Shown piece by piece: positions 45,065 through 54,308 of a stretch of 64,000 nucleotides of DNA. The notes under the pieces are model-generated. The model made no database searches. It worked only from the letters and a program-made list of their open reading frames with translations, and was not told the DNA's origin. A program made the position numbers and the translations under genes. Position 1 is the stretch's first letter, and each line of letters opens with the position of its first letter. This DNA comes from Bifidobacterium sp. WK012_4_13 (GTDB lineage Bacteria; Actinomycetota; Actinomycetes; Actinomycetales; Bifidobacteriaceae): the NCBI RefSeq assembly GCF_041080835.1, contig NZ_CP129683.1, positions 2,046,001 through 2,110,000 of the forward strand, given 5' to 3'.

Positions 45065-45098
45065 TGTCCCTTCCTCGAACGATTCGAGGAAGGGACAT
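45050..45098 (-). terminator. phoU terminator
   Basis: A perfect 16-bp stem (45064-45079 with 45083-45098), 3-base loop, followed on the minus strand by TTTCAAGTTTT. Confidence 0.8.
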
Positions 45099-45124
45099 CG
45101 GAATCCGAAACTCTGATATATGGC

Positions 45125-45805
45125 TCAGTCAGGGTCTTCTTCGGTCGATGTTTCGGGTTCCTTGCTTGGGTCGAAACCCGAGACGATGTATACGACGCGG
45201 CGAGCGGCAGAGACCGCATGGTCTCCGAGACGTTCCATGAAGCGGGCGATCAGGACCAGATCGATCATCTGCTGCTTCGATCCTGACCAATCCTCGGAAA
45301 GTGCCAGGTCGAATGTCTGATGATGCAGGGCATCGAGCTGATCGTCGTTGACGATTATTTGTTCTGCAGTGCTGGCGCTTCGGTCAGACATCATCGTGAC
45401 CAGACGGTCGGCAGTCATGGTGAGGAACTCCTGCATCTGGGTGAACAGAGCGGTGCACTCTGGAGGCAGTGTCGACTGCGGATATGTCCTGCGTGCCGTC
45501 TCAGCGATATGACGGGCCAAATCGCCCATTCTTTCGAATGTCGCGGCAAGTCGCAGCGTTGATACGATGACTCGGAGGTCTGTGGCGACCGGGCTTTGCT
45601 TGGCGAGCAGCTTTATGCACTGATCGATGATGCTTGATTCGAGGGCGTCGATTTCGATGTCTCCATCAATCACCGTCTGTGCGGATTCGATGTCGGATTT
45701 GAGAAGTGCATCGCCGGCGCCGATGATGGCCTTCCTGACATCTTGCACCATGTGGTCGAGGTCATCGGAAACCTGTGCAAGTTCCTCGTTGAAAATTACG
45801 CGCAT
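45125..45805 (-). CDS. phoU: Phosphate signaling complex protein PhoU
   Basis: PhoU, 226 residues, two three-helix bundles that bind metal clusters and link the Pst transporter to the sensor kinase. Motifs are MRVIFNEELAQVSDDLDHMV, the first E/D-rich repeat ALESSIIDQCIKLLAKQSPVATDLR and the second DLALSEDWSGSKQQMID, DHAVSAARRVVY. The ATG follows GGAAGGCATACGAT. It is divergent from the kinase-like gene. Normal length. The C-terminal tail (PSKEPETSTEEDPD) is acidic. Confidence 0.96.
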   Translation of the reverse strand: MRVIFNEELAQVSDDLDHMVQDVRKAIIGAGDALLKSDIESAQTVIDGDIEIDALESSIIDQCIKLLAKQSPVATDLRVIVSTLRLAATFERMGDLARHIAETARRTYPQSTLPPECTALFTQMQEFLTMTADRLVTMMSDRSASTAEQIIVNDDQLDALHHQTFDLALSEDWSGSKQQMIDLVLIARFMERLGDHAVSAARRVVYIVSGFDPSKEPETSTEEDPD

Positions 45806-46042
45806 ATCGTATGCCTTCCTGGATTCTGGTTCTCCCTGTCTCAGTCTATTAGTCTAGCGGCATATATTGCGGGATGCCGGATAAATGACACCAGAAATTC
45901 GCCGTGCGTTCACATGTCTGGCCCTCAGATATCGTGTAAACTGTGTGTGCCCAGCATTTACGAAGCGTATGGAGTGCCTGTGACAGCAGTGGTTCGGGTA
46001 TCGGGTTTCGTGAATTCGACAGCATCTTGAGGGGATTCAGCG

Positions 46043-47263
46043 ATGAACGCATTGACGAGGCGTCTTGAGAAGGTGCTTGCTCGGCGAAGCATGAGTGACT
46101 CTCAGGATTTTGGCGACGGTTCGCAAGAATCCGACGACCTCGATGATTCAACCGCAGCGCTGCTCTCGATGCTGCCCAATGCCTCCATCGTCGTTGACAG
46201 ACAGGATGAGGTCGTCAGATCAAGTCCTCAGGCATATATGCTCGGTGTCGTGGCAAATGACGAAATAATCCAGCCACCGGTGATTGAGGCAGTACGACGA
46301 ATTCGCAGCTCTGGTGGTAAAACCAAGTTTGACTTGGAAACTGAGGCACCTCAGGAATTCATTCGGCCTGATGATGAGACCGACGATCCGGCCCTTCAGC
46401 CAGAAAATCTGCAGTCCCTTCCATCCCGCATGGGGGCATCTGGAGGAGCTTTGACTGAATCCGAAGGGTTGCGGACGGTGTCGAGGCCAAATTGGCTGAA
46501 GGTCACCGTTGGGAAAATAAACCACGACTTTGTGGTGGTCCTGCTTACCGATGTCAGCGACGCGATGAGGTTCGCCCAGACCCGGGACTCGTTCATCGAA
46601 AATGTGTCCGAACAGCTGCAGACCCCGACCTCGGCGCTGTCACAGCTCGCGACTGACCTTGAGAAGGCTGCCAGTTCCAGTCCTGAAGTGCGTCAGGATG
46701 CCGACATGGTGCGCAGACATTGCGATCACCTGGAGCATATGGTTTCGGATTTGATGCTATTGATGAAGGCTCAGGAGCCGATAGTCGCGAGCAAGGAAAA
46801 CCGCATAGATCTTCTTCGACTTGCCCGCCGTGTCGTTGCCAGACTCGGGCACATGGCTCAAGCCGAGAAGATAGCACTGCATGTCGGTGGCGATGCGACC
46901 GTTGGCATCAATGGGGACAGCGAGCAGATCGAGGCCGCGCTGGCCAAGCTGATCGAGAATGCGATTGGGTACTCGCAGGCCAGTTCCTCGGTGAACGTGG
47001 CGGTTTCACGCAGCAAGGATGGCGAGCACGCACTCTTGCAGGTTCTGGATCAGGGCATTGGAATCGCGAAAACCGAACAAAGACAGGTTTTCGAGCGTTT
47101 CTATCGCGGCTCTCATCAAACGGATGCGACACGGGAGGGCATCGGATTAGGGCTGGCCATCGTGAAGCATGTGGCGCTCACGCATCATGGCTCGGCAACG
47201 TTATGGAGTTCTTTGAGGCACGGAAGCACCTTCAGCATGGTCTTTCCCATATCGGCTGACTGA
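46043..47263 (+). CDS. SenX3-like histidine kinase with missing phospho-acceptor His and no membrane anchor
   Basis: A 406-residue protein of the SenX3/PhoR sensor-kinase type. A PAS-like region (about 35-180) is followed by a DHp-like helix. The H-box, usually NVSHELKTP, reads NVSEQLQTP, so the phospho-acceptor His is Glu190. The ATPase domain keeps its boxes: KLIENAIGYSQA (N), DQGIGI (G1), FERFYRG (F), GIGLGLAIVKH (G2). No transmembrane segment precedes the PAS region; a stop codon lies in frame 15 bases upstream and AGGGGATTCAGC is the ribosome binding site, so the start is real. No response regulator follows. It probably acts as a pseudokinase or ATP-dependent regulator in phosphate sensing; gpmA and phoU nearby fit a SenX3 origin. 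Confidence 0.8.
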   Translation: MNALTRRLEKVLARRSMSDSQDFGDGSQESDDLDDSTAALLSMLPNASIVVDRQDEVVRSSPQAYMLGVVANDEIIQPPVIEAVRRIRSSGGKTKFDLETEAPQEFIRPDDETDDPALQPENLQSLPSRMGASGGALTESEGLRTVSRPNWLKVTVGKINHDFVVVLLTDVSDAMRFAQTRDSFIENVSEQLQTPTSALSQLATDLEKAASSSPEVRQDADMVRRHCDHLEHMVSDLMLLMKAQEPIVASKENRIDLLRLARRVVARLGHMAQAEKIALHVGGDATVGINGDSEQIEAALAKLIENAIGYSQASSSVNVAVSRSKDGEHALLQVLDQGIGIAKTEQRQVFERFYRGSHQTDATREGIGLGLAIVKHVALTHHGSATLWSSLRHGSTFSMVFPISAD

Positions 47264-47266
47264 CTG

Positions 47267-47320
47267 CTGACTGTTGGTCGTTGACCACTGACTGTTGACT
47301 ACTGATTGTTGACCGTTCGG
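47267..47320. repeat. Short degenerate tandem repeats after the kinase gene
   Basis: Three loose copies of ACTGACTGTTGAC-type sequence follow the stop codon. Probably slippage-generated; no function apparent. Confidence 0.5.
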
Positions 47321-47394
47321 TTCGTCGACCGAACTTTGCACCGCACATCCCTGAATGCCATGCAAGGGGACGTGAAAGCCGCCTATCTTAAGGG

Positions 47395-47649
47395 TTACTC
47401 GGCAAGCCTTCGATAGTTCCAGCGATTGAAGAACTCCCAGATGAGGAGCACGACGCCAACGACGAGACCCGAGGCGCTTACCCCTATGGCAGCCTTGGCA
47501 TCGATGCCGCAGAACTCAAGTGCGGCGAAGAACAGAAGTGCAACGAACCAGGCGATGGTGCCAATTATGAATATCTTTCGCAAATCAACTTGAACCGGCT
47601 TTGGTGACGGTCTGCGCGCCTTCTGAGAGAAAATTGGTGCAAGCTTCAT
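47395..47649 (-). CDS. Small two-helix membrane protein, DUF2530-like
   Basis: An 84-residue protein with a basic N-terminal arm and two transmembrane helices: FIIGTIAWFVALLFFAALEF and AIGVSASGLVVGVVLLIWEF. Layout and the phrase VDLRKIFIIGTIAW match the DUF2530 family of small actinobacterial membrane proteins; function unknown. The ATG is opposite the manA promoter; about 70 bases separate the two starts. It lies between the kinase-like gene and manA on the opposite strand. Confidence 0.75.
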   Translation of the reverse strand: MKLAPIFSQKARRPSPKPVQVDLRKIFIIGTIAWFVALLFFAALEFCGIDAKAAIGVSASGLVVGVVLLIWEFFNRWNYRRLAE

Positions 47650-47723
47650 GCAATTAAGTGTATATCTCGGGGTAACCTTGATTGGTGTCGCGCTTTAGTA
47701 TGGTGCAGGAAGGAGGGGCATCG

Positions 47724-49112
47724 TTGTATCCTATCGAAGCAGTTCCCAAGCACTATGCATGGGGATCAAGAACCTGTTTGCAGACGATGTTCCACTTGCC
47801 TCAGCAAGGTCCGCAAGAGCCCAGACTCGCGGAAATGTGGTTCAGCGGCCATCCGCAGTCCCCTTCGCCGATGAAGCTGCCAGGGGGAGTCTCGAGCAAC
47901 TTGCTCGACGAGATTCATTCCAATCCTGTTGCGATGGTAGGCGAACATGCTTCGCAGGAGTTCGGTCCCGTGATGCCGTATCTGTTCAAGGTCATCTCTG
48001 CGGAGATACCGCTTTCGCTGCAGGTCCATCCGGTCGATTTTGAAGCCCGGGCAGGGTATAACCGCGAAAACGATCTCGGAATTGCCTTGGATGCGCCGGA
48101 AAGATCATTCAAGGATTCCCTTGCCAAGAACGAGATGCTGGTGGCTCTGGAGCCCTTCACCGCTTCGGTCGGCTTCGCGCCTGTGATCGATCAGCTTCGC
48201 CTGCTGCGATCGGTGAACCATCCCATTGCCCGCCAGATGGTACACGCGCTGACGGCCCGCACCTTCCATGTGGGGCAGCCTCCACAGGAATATGCCGCAA
48301 GCGATGTGATGATGCCCATGTCTTCGATAACCTGGCCTGACTCTCGCCGACGGATATTCCGTGCATTCCATGTCGCCATCACATCGCCTCCGACAGATGC
48401 CGGTTCTTTGGAGCAGGCCCTTCGCGAGGCCTGCGAGAACGTTCCCGAATCGGGCAGGCAGCGTGAGGCGCTGAACGGTGCGGTCCAGGCTGCGAAGGCA
48501 TTTGATACCGATCCATCCGTTCTCTGCCTGCTGATGATGAATCCTGTCGTATTGGCCGAAGGTGAATCGGTATACATACCTGCCGGGCTGCCCCATGCAT
48601 ACATTCACGGGACCGCGGCAGAGATCATGACCAATTCCGACAACGTGCTGCGTGCAGGCATGACGATTAAGCACAGGGACATTTCGAATCTGCTGCACAG
48701 TCTGAACTGCCAGCCTGCCACTCCTATCGACCCTTCGAGCTCTGCATTCGCTGCGCTCGCAATCCAGGATCTGATCACCTATCGCCCCAAGATCTCGGAA
48801 TACATGCTTGCCTATGGGCGAGTCGACAGCGCATCGGGTGCATGGCCGATAGCGGGCAGACTCATTCAGCGATACGGTGAGCTCATGCAGAAATATGGCC
48901 CGCAGCGGCTGCAACTGCCATCCGACGGACCACGTGTGCTGCTATGCACGGAAGGCTCGCTTCAGTGCATTACGGCGTTGCAGCGAGTGTCCCTTGACCA
49001 GGGCGAGGCGGTTTTCATTCCCGCACAGGACGGGCACATCGACATTGGAGTGAATCCTGAGGGGCACGAAGCCTCCCACGGCTCCTATCTCTTCGCTTCA
49101 ACGCCGTTCTGA
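47724..49112 (+). CDS. manA: Mannose-6-phosphate isomerase, class I
   Basis: ManA, 462 residues, interconverts mannose-6-phosphate and fructose-6-phosphate. Zinc ligands lie in LQVHPVDFEARAGY and in the later VYIPAGLPHAYIHGTAAEIM; PIEAVPKHYAWGSR is the usual N-terminus. The start is placed at the TTG 47724 because GGAAGGAGGGG lies 5-8 bases before it and the product then begins at the family motif; upstream in-frame TTG/GTG/ATG codons (47682-47700) lack such a site. It is convergent with serC. The C-terminal jelly-roll domain is present. Confidence 0.93.
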   Translation: MYPIEAVPKHYAWGSRTCLQTMFHLPQQGPQEPRLAEMWFSGHPQSPSPMKLPGGVSSNLLDEIHSNPVAMVGEHASQEFGPVMPYLFKVISAEIPLSLQVHPVDFEARAGYNRENDLGIALDAPERSFKDSLAKNEMLVALEPFTASVGFAPVIDQLRLLRSVNHPIARQMVHALTARTFHVGQPPQEYAASDVMMPMSSITWPDSRRRIFRAFHVAITSPPTDAGSLEQALREACENVPESGRQREALNGAVQAAKAFDTDPSVLCLLMMNPVVLAEGESVYIPAGLPHAYIHGTAAEIMTNSDNVLRAGMTIKHRDISNLLHSLNCQPATPIDPSSSAFAALAIQDLITYRPKISEYMLAYGRVDSASGAWPIAGRLIQRYGELMQKYGPQRLQLPSDGPRVLLCTEGSLQCITALQRVSLDQGEAVFIPAQDGHIDIGVNPEGHEASHGSYLFASTPF

Positions 49113-49222
49113 CCGACACCTTGCCGACGAGAACGGTTTGCGGGCTTCTTGAGCTCCCCTGCCTGATGATGCTTCCCATAAACCGTAGAAGCCATAGAAG
49201 CGCAGACAGGCGTGCGGAAGCG

Positions 49223-50383
49223 TCACATATGTGCAACGACGTAGTCCACGCAGTTGAGAAGCGCCTCCACGTCACGAGGCTCGACCGATGGGAACACTCC
49301 GATTCGCAACTGATTGCGATGCAGGCCTCGGTAGCCTGAAACGTCTACGATGCCATTCTGGCGCAAAATGCCCAGGACCTGGTCGACACTCACCATCTCA
49401 TCCATGTCGATGGTTGCGACGGAATGAGATCGCGATTCTGGGTCCTTCACGAATGGTTGTGCGAAGGGAACCCGCTCAGCCCAGTCATAGACGATCGAGG
49501 CGGATTTGCTGCATCGGGCCGTGGACCAGGCGAGTCCTCCGTTCTCGTTCAGCCACCGAATCTGGTTGTCAATCAGGATGAAGTTGCCGACGGAAGGTGT
49601 GTTGAGCGTCTGATCCTTGCGCGCATTGTCAAGTGCCTTGGTAAGCGAAAGGAAGGACGGCACCCAGCGTTGGGCTCCTTCAAGCTTCGCAGCCTGCTCG
49701 ATCTGGTTGGCGCGCTCAATCGCCGCGGGGGAGAGTATGGCGAACCAGATTCCCCCCTCTGCGCCGAAAGCCTTCTGCGGTGAGAAGTAATACACATCGG
49801 TCTGCGATATGTCCACCTCGATTGCGCCGGCAGCGCTCGTGCCGTCGACGATTGTCAGAGCGGAGTCAGGAATTCCTTCCGGAGCCACCTGCGGTCCGGC
49901 TATCCTTCTGACAGGCGCATTGACCCCTGTCGACGTTTCATTGTGCGCCCAGCAGTATGCGTCCACGCCCTCGGTCGGCTGAGGCAGTGCGTATGTGCCC
50001 AGCGGTGAATCGAAGATGACCGGCTGATCAAGAAATGGTGCGTTCGCGGCGCAGTCTGCGAACTTCCTGGTGAAGGAACCATACACGCCGAACGCTGCCT
50101 TGCGGTTGATGAGGCATGCGCATGCCATATCCCAGAACGCCGTCGAACCCCCGTTGCCGAGCGCTATCTCATATCCGTCGGGAATGCCGAACAGCTCGCG
50201 AAGGCCCTCCTTGATGGAGGCCACGACGCGCTTCACAGGTGCCTGACGATGCGATGTGCCAAGAATGGTCTTCCAGTCGCCAGACAGTTCGGAAATCTGA
50301 TCATGGCGGATTTTGCTGGGCCCAGAACCGAAACGGCCGTCTTCGGGCAGAAGTTTCTCAGGAATCGTCACGTTATTGGTCAT
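49223..50383 (-). CDS. serC: Phosphoserine aminotransferase
   Basis: SerC, 386 residues, converts 3-phosphohydroxypyruvate to phosphoserine. The start MTNNVTIPEKLLPEDGRFG fits the mycobacterial-type family; the open frame extends 69 codons upstream without a ribosome binding site. FGSGPSKIR, LGNGGSTAFWDMACA and the PLP-lysine motif YYFSPQKAFGAEGG are present, with ETSTGVNAPVRR as the cofactor-phosphate loop. Convergent with manA, divergent from the CHAP gene. Normal length. Confidence 0.95.
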   Translation of the reverse strand: MTNNVTIPEKLLPEDGRFGSGPSKIRHDQISELSGDWKTILGTSHRQAPVKRVVASIKEGLRELFGIPDGYEIALGNGGSTAFWDMACACLINRKAAFGVYGSFTRKFADCAANAPFLDQPVIFDSPLGTYALPQPTEGVDAYCWAHNETSTGVNAPVRRIAGPQVAPEGIPDSALTIVDGTSAAGAIEVDISQTDVYYFSPQKAFGAEGGIWFAILSPAAIERANQIEQAAKLEGAQRWVPSFLSLTKALDNARKDQTLNTPSVGNFILIDNQIRWLNENGGLAWSTARCSKSASIVYDWAERVPFAQPFVKDPESRSHSVATIDMDEMVSVDQVLGILRQNGIVDVSGYRGLHRNQLRIGVFPSVEPRDVEALLNCVDYVVAHM

Positions 50384-50650
50384 ATCGTCAACCCTAATCA
50401 GACCGATGGATTGATCTTCAGCGTGTCGCAAAAGAACCCAGAAACTTTTGCTACCACAAGGTAAGAGACAGAAACCTGTTGATTTTCCTGACAATCTCAC
50501 ACGGGAACGCACATGAATCATGTCTTGAACCCGCTGACAGGCTCGGATTCCGATTGGACGTTCGACACAGGATGGTTGTATTCTCTTCAATTGAGGTCAC
50601 TCGACTGCGTGGCTGCAGATGATTTCCAAGGACGTTCAGGAGTTGTATCA

Positions 50651-51664
50651 ATGAGACATGCTTCGCATGGCAAAGCCTCATCCGAAGTTTTTCATAAGGA
50701 AAAAACTCACGGTGCGAGACATGGCGCTGTTCACGGCGCTGCCCATGGCGCAGGCCGCGGTGCGCATGCTGCTCATGCTTCAGTTGCGGTCAGTCGAAGT
50801 CGTTCATTCACCGCACAGCTCGCGCCTGCCGTTGCATCTGCTTCATCCATGCAGCTCTCCAAGATTGAATTGGCGGTTACCAGACGGCTTAATGAGATGT
50901 CGCCCGTCACCCGGCGCGCATTGCGCGAGGCGACGCGTCGCAAGACCCGCAAGTCTCAGATGATGGCAGGGACGGCACTGGCTGCACTTTTTGGCACGGC
51001 GGCGACGGCGCTGCTGACACTCGGACCAAACGAGCATGCCTTGGTCGCACATGCGGCGCAGACCACCAGCAGCCAGGCATCCAGCGGGTCATCGGCGGCA
51101 ATTCAGGAATCCGTCTCCCGCTCGGAGTCACGCTCCGCGCTCAGCAAGGAATCGGTGTCGACCAATGCCGGGTCGGGTTCATGGTCGCTGAGCGACGACA
51201 AGGTCGATGTTTCCCAGCTCTCGCGATCAAAGGCAAAGAATTCCACGGTGGCCAACTTGCTCGATGCCGATGCCTCGGTCATCCCTTCCGGCTTCAACGC
51301 GAATCATGCGACTGGTGACACCGGCAACGCATATGAATTCAGCCAATGCACGTGGTGGGTCTATACGCGGCGTCATCAGCTCGGGCTCCCCGTCGGATCA
51401 TATTTCGGCAATGCGTATCAGTGGGCCACCTCTGCCAAGGCGCTTGGCTATTGGGTCGACAACACACCTCGGCATGTCGGAGACATCGTCGTATTCCGGC
51501 AAGGTCAGGAAGATGCCTCGACGGAGTATGGGCATGTCGCCATCGTGGAGAAGATCAATTCCGACGGTTCCATCGTCACCTCGGAATCAGGCGAGGTCAT
51601 GGACGGTGCGACCTATTCGAGGACACTGACGAACGTTCACGATTACCAATACATTCATTACTGA
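50651..51664 (+). CDS. CHAP-domain cell wall hydrolase with His-rich cytoplasmic N-terminus
   Basis: A 337-residue membrane-anchored wall hydrolase or amidase. Residues 1-45 are rich in His, Ala and Gly; one hydrophobic helix near residue 104 (MMAGTALAALFGTAATALL) anchors or secretes the protein; a Ser-rich linker follows; and the CHAP domain has Cys233 (FSQCTWWVYTRR) and His295 (EYGHVAIVEKI). It would cleave peptidoglycan peptide stems. The ATG at 50651 follows AGGAGTTGTATCA. A second peptidase (NlpC/P60) is the next gene, so the pair probably works at the septum or in wall growth. Confidence 0.88.
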   Translation: MRHASHGKASSEVFHKEKTHGARHGAVHGAAHGAGRGAHAAHASVAVSRSRSFTAQLAPAVASASSMQLSKIELAVTRRLNEMSPVTRRALREATRRKTRKSQMMAGTALAALFGTAATALLTLGPNEHALVAHAAQTTSSQASSGSSAAIQESVSRSESRSALSKESVSTNAGSGSWSLSDDKVDVSQLSRSKAKNSTVANLLDADASVIPSGFNANHATGDTGNAYEFSQCTWWVYTRRHQLGLPVGSYFGNAYQWATSAKALGYWVDNTPRHVGDIVVFRQGQEDASTEYGHVAIVEKINSDGSIVTSESGEVMDGATYSRTLTNVHDYQYIHY

Positions 51665-51837
51665 GCTGTTATGGGCGCGTGGCAGCGTCGCGCGGATTCC
51701 AGGAATTGACTGACTGCGGGCTTTATATCGGCTGCATGCTCAGAGGCTTTCAGCCAATCGGTCGCATGCGGACGCCTTCCTATGTTTCGTGGAATCAAGT
51801 TTGAGAGATCAGCTTCATGTGCTAATGTGTCATTTTG

Positions 51838-52611
51838 ATGAAGATATCTAGGAAAACCATAGCAATTATTGTGGCGACAACCGCGGCAAGCTCGATGTTA
51901 TCCTTCGCTGCGCCTGTTGCTGGGGCTGCAACCAATACTGCCGTGACATCCTCACGTTCATTCCCGAAGGTAAATGCTTCGCGGAAGAATCTTCTTGCTG
52001 AGTCGACTTCCACGAAAGTCGACAAAAGCAGCAATTGGGGTGGATTGGGTTCCATGAGTGTCCCTAAGACCCAGTCAACGGCTGAGAAAGAGGCAGACAA
52101 GGCCAAGAAGGCCGCTGCTGCCGCCGCCGCAGCCGAGGCTGCTGAGGCAGCCGCACAGCAGGAGGAGGCTGCGAGCCGGAGCTCCACACGCGCTTCAACG
52201 ACGACCAGCACGACAACATCTTCCACGACTGCGACCACGACGGTGGCGGCGCCGGATGCAAAGACTGCAGCGGCCGTTGTCTCATACGCCAACCAGTTCA
52301 TCGGTCAGGTTCCCTATGTCTATGGCGGTTCGACGACAAGCGGCTGGGACTGCTCAGGCTTCGTGATGTATGTCTATGCGCAGTTCGGCATCAGTCTTCC
52401 GCATTCCTCCGGGGCTCAGGCCGCAGTGGGTACGGCCGTCTCGAGTCTCGCCGATGCCGAGCCTGGTGACATCATCGCCAACAGCGCCCATGCAGGCATC
52501 TATATAGGCAACAACATGGTCGTGAATGCGCTCAACCCATCCAAGGGAACGACCACGACGGCGGTGAATGTCGCTTTTAGTGGCTCATATTCGATACGAA
52601 GACTCCTTTAG
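51838..52611 (+). CDS. Secreted NlpC/P60 endopeptidase
   Basis: A 257-residue secreted peptidase that would cut D-Glu-meso-DAP or equivalent bonds in peptidoglycan. A signal peptide (MKISRKTIAIIVATTAASSM, cleavage near AGA-ATN) leads to an Ala/Glu/Lys-rich coiled region (about 85-110), a Thr/Ser-rich linker and the catalytic domain: VPYVYGGSTTSGWDCSGF with Cys172 and His218 in SAHAGIYIGNN. The ATG at 51838 is used; a TTG one codon upstream is possible. Same strand as the CHAP gene, 173 bases downstream, with its own terminator. Confidence 0.92.
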   Translation: MKISRKTIAIIVATTAASSMLSFAAPVAGAATNTAVTSSRSFPKVNASRKNLLAESTSTKVDKSSNWGGLGSMSVPKTQSTAEKEADKAKKAAAAAAAAEAAEAAAQQEEAASRSSTRASTTTSTTTSSTTATTTVAAPDAKTAAAVVSYANQFIGQVPYVYGGSTTSGWDCSGFVMYVYAQFGISLPHSSGAQAAVGTAVSSLADAEPGDIIANSAHAGIYIGNNMVVNALNPSKGTTTTAVNVAFSGSYSIRRLL

Positions 52612-52703
52612 GTCTGTGAGCCCCGCTCAGGTCCTGCTTCTGGTTCAGACCCAATGACCTGATGTGAGCGACTTGATGTGATGTGACCTGATGTGAATGG
52701 ACG

Positions 52704-52726
52704 GACGCCCCTATGGGGCGTCTTTC
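52704..52726 (+). terminator. Terminator after NlpC/P60 gene
   Basis: An 8-bp GC-rich stem (52704-52711 with 52715-52722), 3-base loop, then TTTCC. Confidence 0.7.
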
Positions 52727-53161
52727 CGTATCCAGGCAATCACGAGCGCAGATTCCCTGATTGCTGCGAGCTTCACTGAGCTGATGAATCATCGCTTTAC
52801 CGCCGCATAGGCTTTTTCAGATCCTGCCTGAAACTTCTCTTGCAATTGCTTTCTCCACAGTGTTCTCTCCACAGTGTTCTCTCCACAGTGTCCTCTCCCT
52901 ATTGCCCTCTCCCTATTGCTCTGTCAGGTTCCAATGCGCTGAAGTTCGGAGATTTCCCGCTCAGAAGATATCGCCCTAAGGATTGAAATGCATGCTGCGA
53001 GGGCGCCTTTCTGCTGATACCATCGAAGCAGGCAGCACAATCGAAATGCAAGGGGGATCGTTGCTTTTGATTTGCTGGAAAACACCGTTTTGCAACAGCC
53101 AGCGGTATTCTATTGGTAGAACGTGCCTAGCAGCACCGTTCACTAACCCAAGGAGGTCGTG
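52727..53161. other. Intergenic region with tandem repeats
   Basis: About 435 bases without a gene. At 52850-52892 a 14-base unit (TTCTCTCCACAGTG) occurs three times, then CCTCTCCCTATTG-type units twice (to about 52920). Upstream, GATGTGA is repeated four times around 52660-52697. The AAGGAGGTCGT before 53162 is the ribosome binding site of the next gene; no convincing promoter could be chosen. Confidence 0.6.
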
Positions 53162-54214
53162 ATGGTTAACGACAAGGCAATACTCGTCGGAGTTGACGGG
53201 TCAGATGCAAGCTACAAGGCAACTTGGTGGGCCGCGAATTACGCCAAACACGCGGGATTGATGCTGCAGATAGTGTGTGCATACTCGCTTCCCAGCTATG
53301 CGGCAGTTTCGTTCGACGCAACGTACACGGCGCTTGGCGATGACAACGCAGCCCATACGGATGCTCAGGAGATTCTTTCAAGGGCGAAGGCAATCGCAGA
53401 CGAGCAGGGGGTAGAGGCTGCGACGTTGATCGTTACCGGCGATCCGGCTTCGGTGTTCGTCGAACTGTCAAGAAACTACAATCTGATCGTGATCGGCAAT
53501 CGTGGCAAGGGAGGTCTGGCAGAACGCTTGTTGGGAACCACGAGCTCGAGTCTTCCGGCATATGCATACTGCCCCATTGTCGTGGTCCCCTACACCGATG
53601 ATGACGGCAACATGATGCATCTGAACAACACGATTTCGAAGATCGCAGTTGGGTCTGACGAATCGAAGTGGGGGTTGAAGGCGCTTGAAATCGCTGCTGG
53701 ATTCGCCAACGGCTGGGGCGCCGAACTCAACGTGATCTCTGCAGTGCCCAACATAGACGGTCTTACCGGTTCGGATTCGGCCGAAGAGCGTGGGGTCATG
53801 GAATCATACATGGAGGACTTGAATGCAAGGATCAAGCCATTGCAGGTGCTGTATCCAAATCTTCGTGTCTACAAGTCGATAGTTCCAGGATCGGCGGTCA
53901 ACGCACTCACCAAGGCGAGCCACAACTACGATGTCGTGGTCGTCGGTTCCCGTGGCCGAGGAGGCTTCACTGGACTCCTGCTCGGATCGACAAGCCAAGG
54001 GCTTCTGCAGCATGCTGTGTCGCCTGTCTATGTGGTGCCTCGCAAATATGTCGAGGCCGCCGAATCAGGTGAGAAGAACAAGCAGAATGCCGCCAACATC
54101 ACTGCAATGTCACTTGATCAGATCAGCGGAGTAGAGAGCGTCGACGTGGAGAAGGCGAACCCTGAACAGATCCGTGACATAGAAGAGCACATCGACCCTC
54201 TGCACAAGGACTGA
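53162..54214 (+). CDS. Tandem universal stress protein
   Basis: A 350-residue cytoplasmic protein made of two UspA domains. Domain 1 (about 5-145) contains ILVGVDGSDASYKATWWAA and the ATP-binding GNRGKGGLAERLLGTTSSSL; domain 2 (about 160-300) has IAVGSDESKWGLKALEIAA and VGSRGRGGFTGLLLGSTSQG. Both G-x2-G-x9-G(S/T) signatures are complete, so ATP binding is likely. The ATG at 53162 follows AAGGAGGTCGTG. The C-terminal 50 residues are an acidic tail. Stress function is inferred from family. Confidence 0.93.
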   Translation: MVNDKAILVGVDGSDASYKATWWAANYAKHAGLMLQIVCAYSLPSYAAVSFDATYTALGDDNAAHTDAQEILSRAKAIADEQGVEAATLIVTGDPASVFVELSRNYNLIVIGNRGKGGLAERLLGTTSSSLPAYAYCPIVVVPYTDDDGNMMHLNNTISKIAVGSDESKWGLKALEIAAGFANGWGAELNVISAVPNIDGLTGSDSAEERGVMESYMEDLNARIKPLQVLYPNLRVYKSIVPGSAVNALTKASHNYDVVVVGSRGRGGFTGLLLGSTSQGLLQHAVSPVYVVPRKYVEAAESGEKNKQNAANITAMSLDQISGVESVDVEKANPEQIRDIEEHIDPLHKD

Positions 54215-54245
54215 CTCTCGCCAGTCATCTGGAAGTGCCAGTGGA

Positions 54246-54300
54246 AAAGGATATGGGCAATGGCCGGAAGTAAGGTTCCGGGCCATTGCCCATATCCTTT
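54246..54300. terminator. Long hairpin between USP and OsmC genes
   Basis: A 20-bp perfect stem (54246-54265 with 54281-54300) that nearly continues through CCGGAA/TTCCGG. It lies between convergent genes and can act in either direction. Confidence 0.7.
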
Positions 54301-54308
54301 ATGTCTGA

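Noticed and set aside
50384..50650. Possible c-di-AMP (ydaO) riboswitch before the CHAP gene
   Set aside because: Such riboswitches are common before wall hydrolases in actinobacteria, but the expected conserved motifs were not found by eye.
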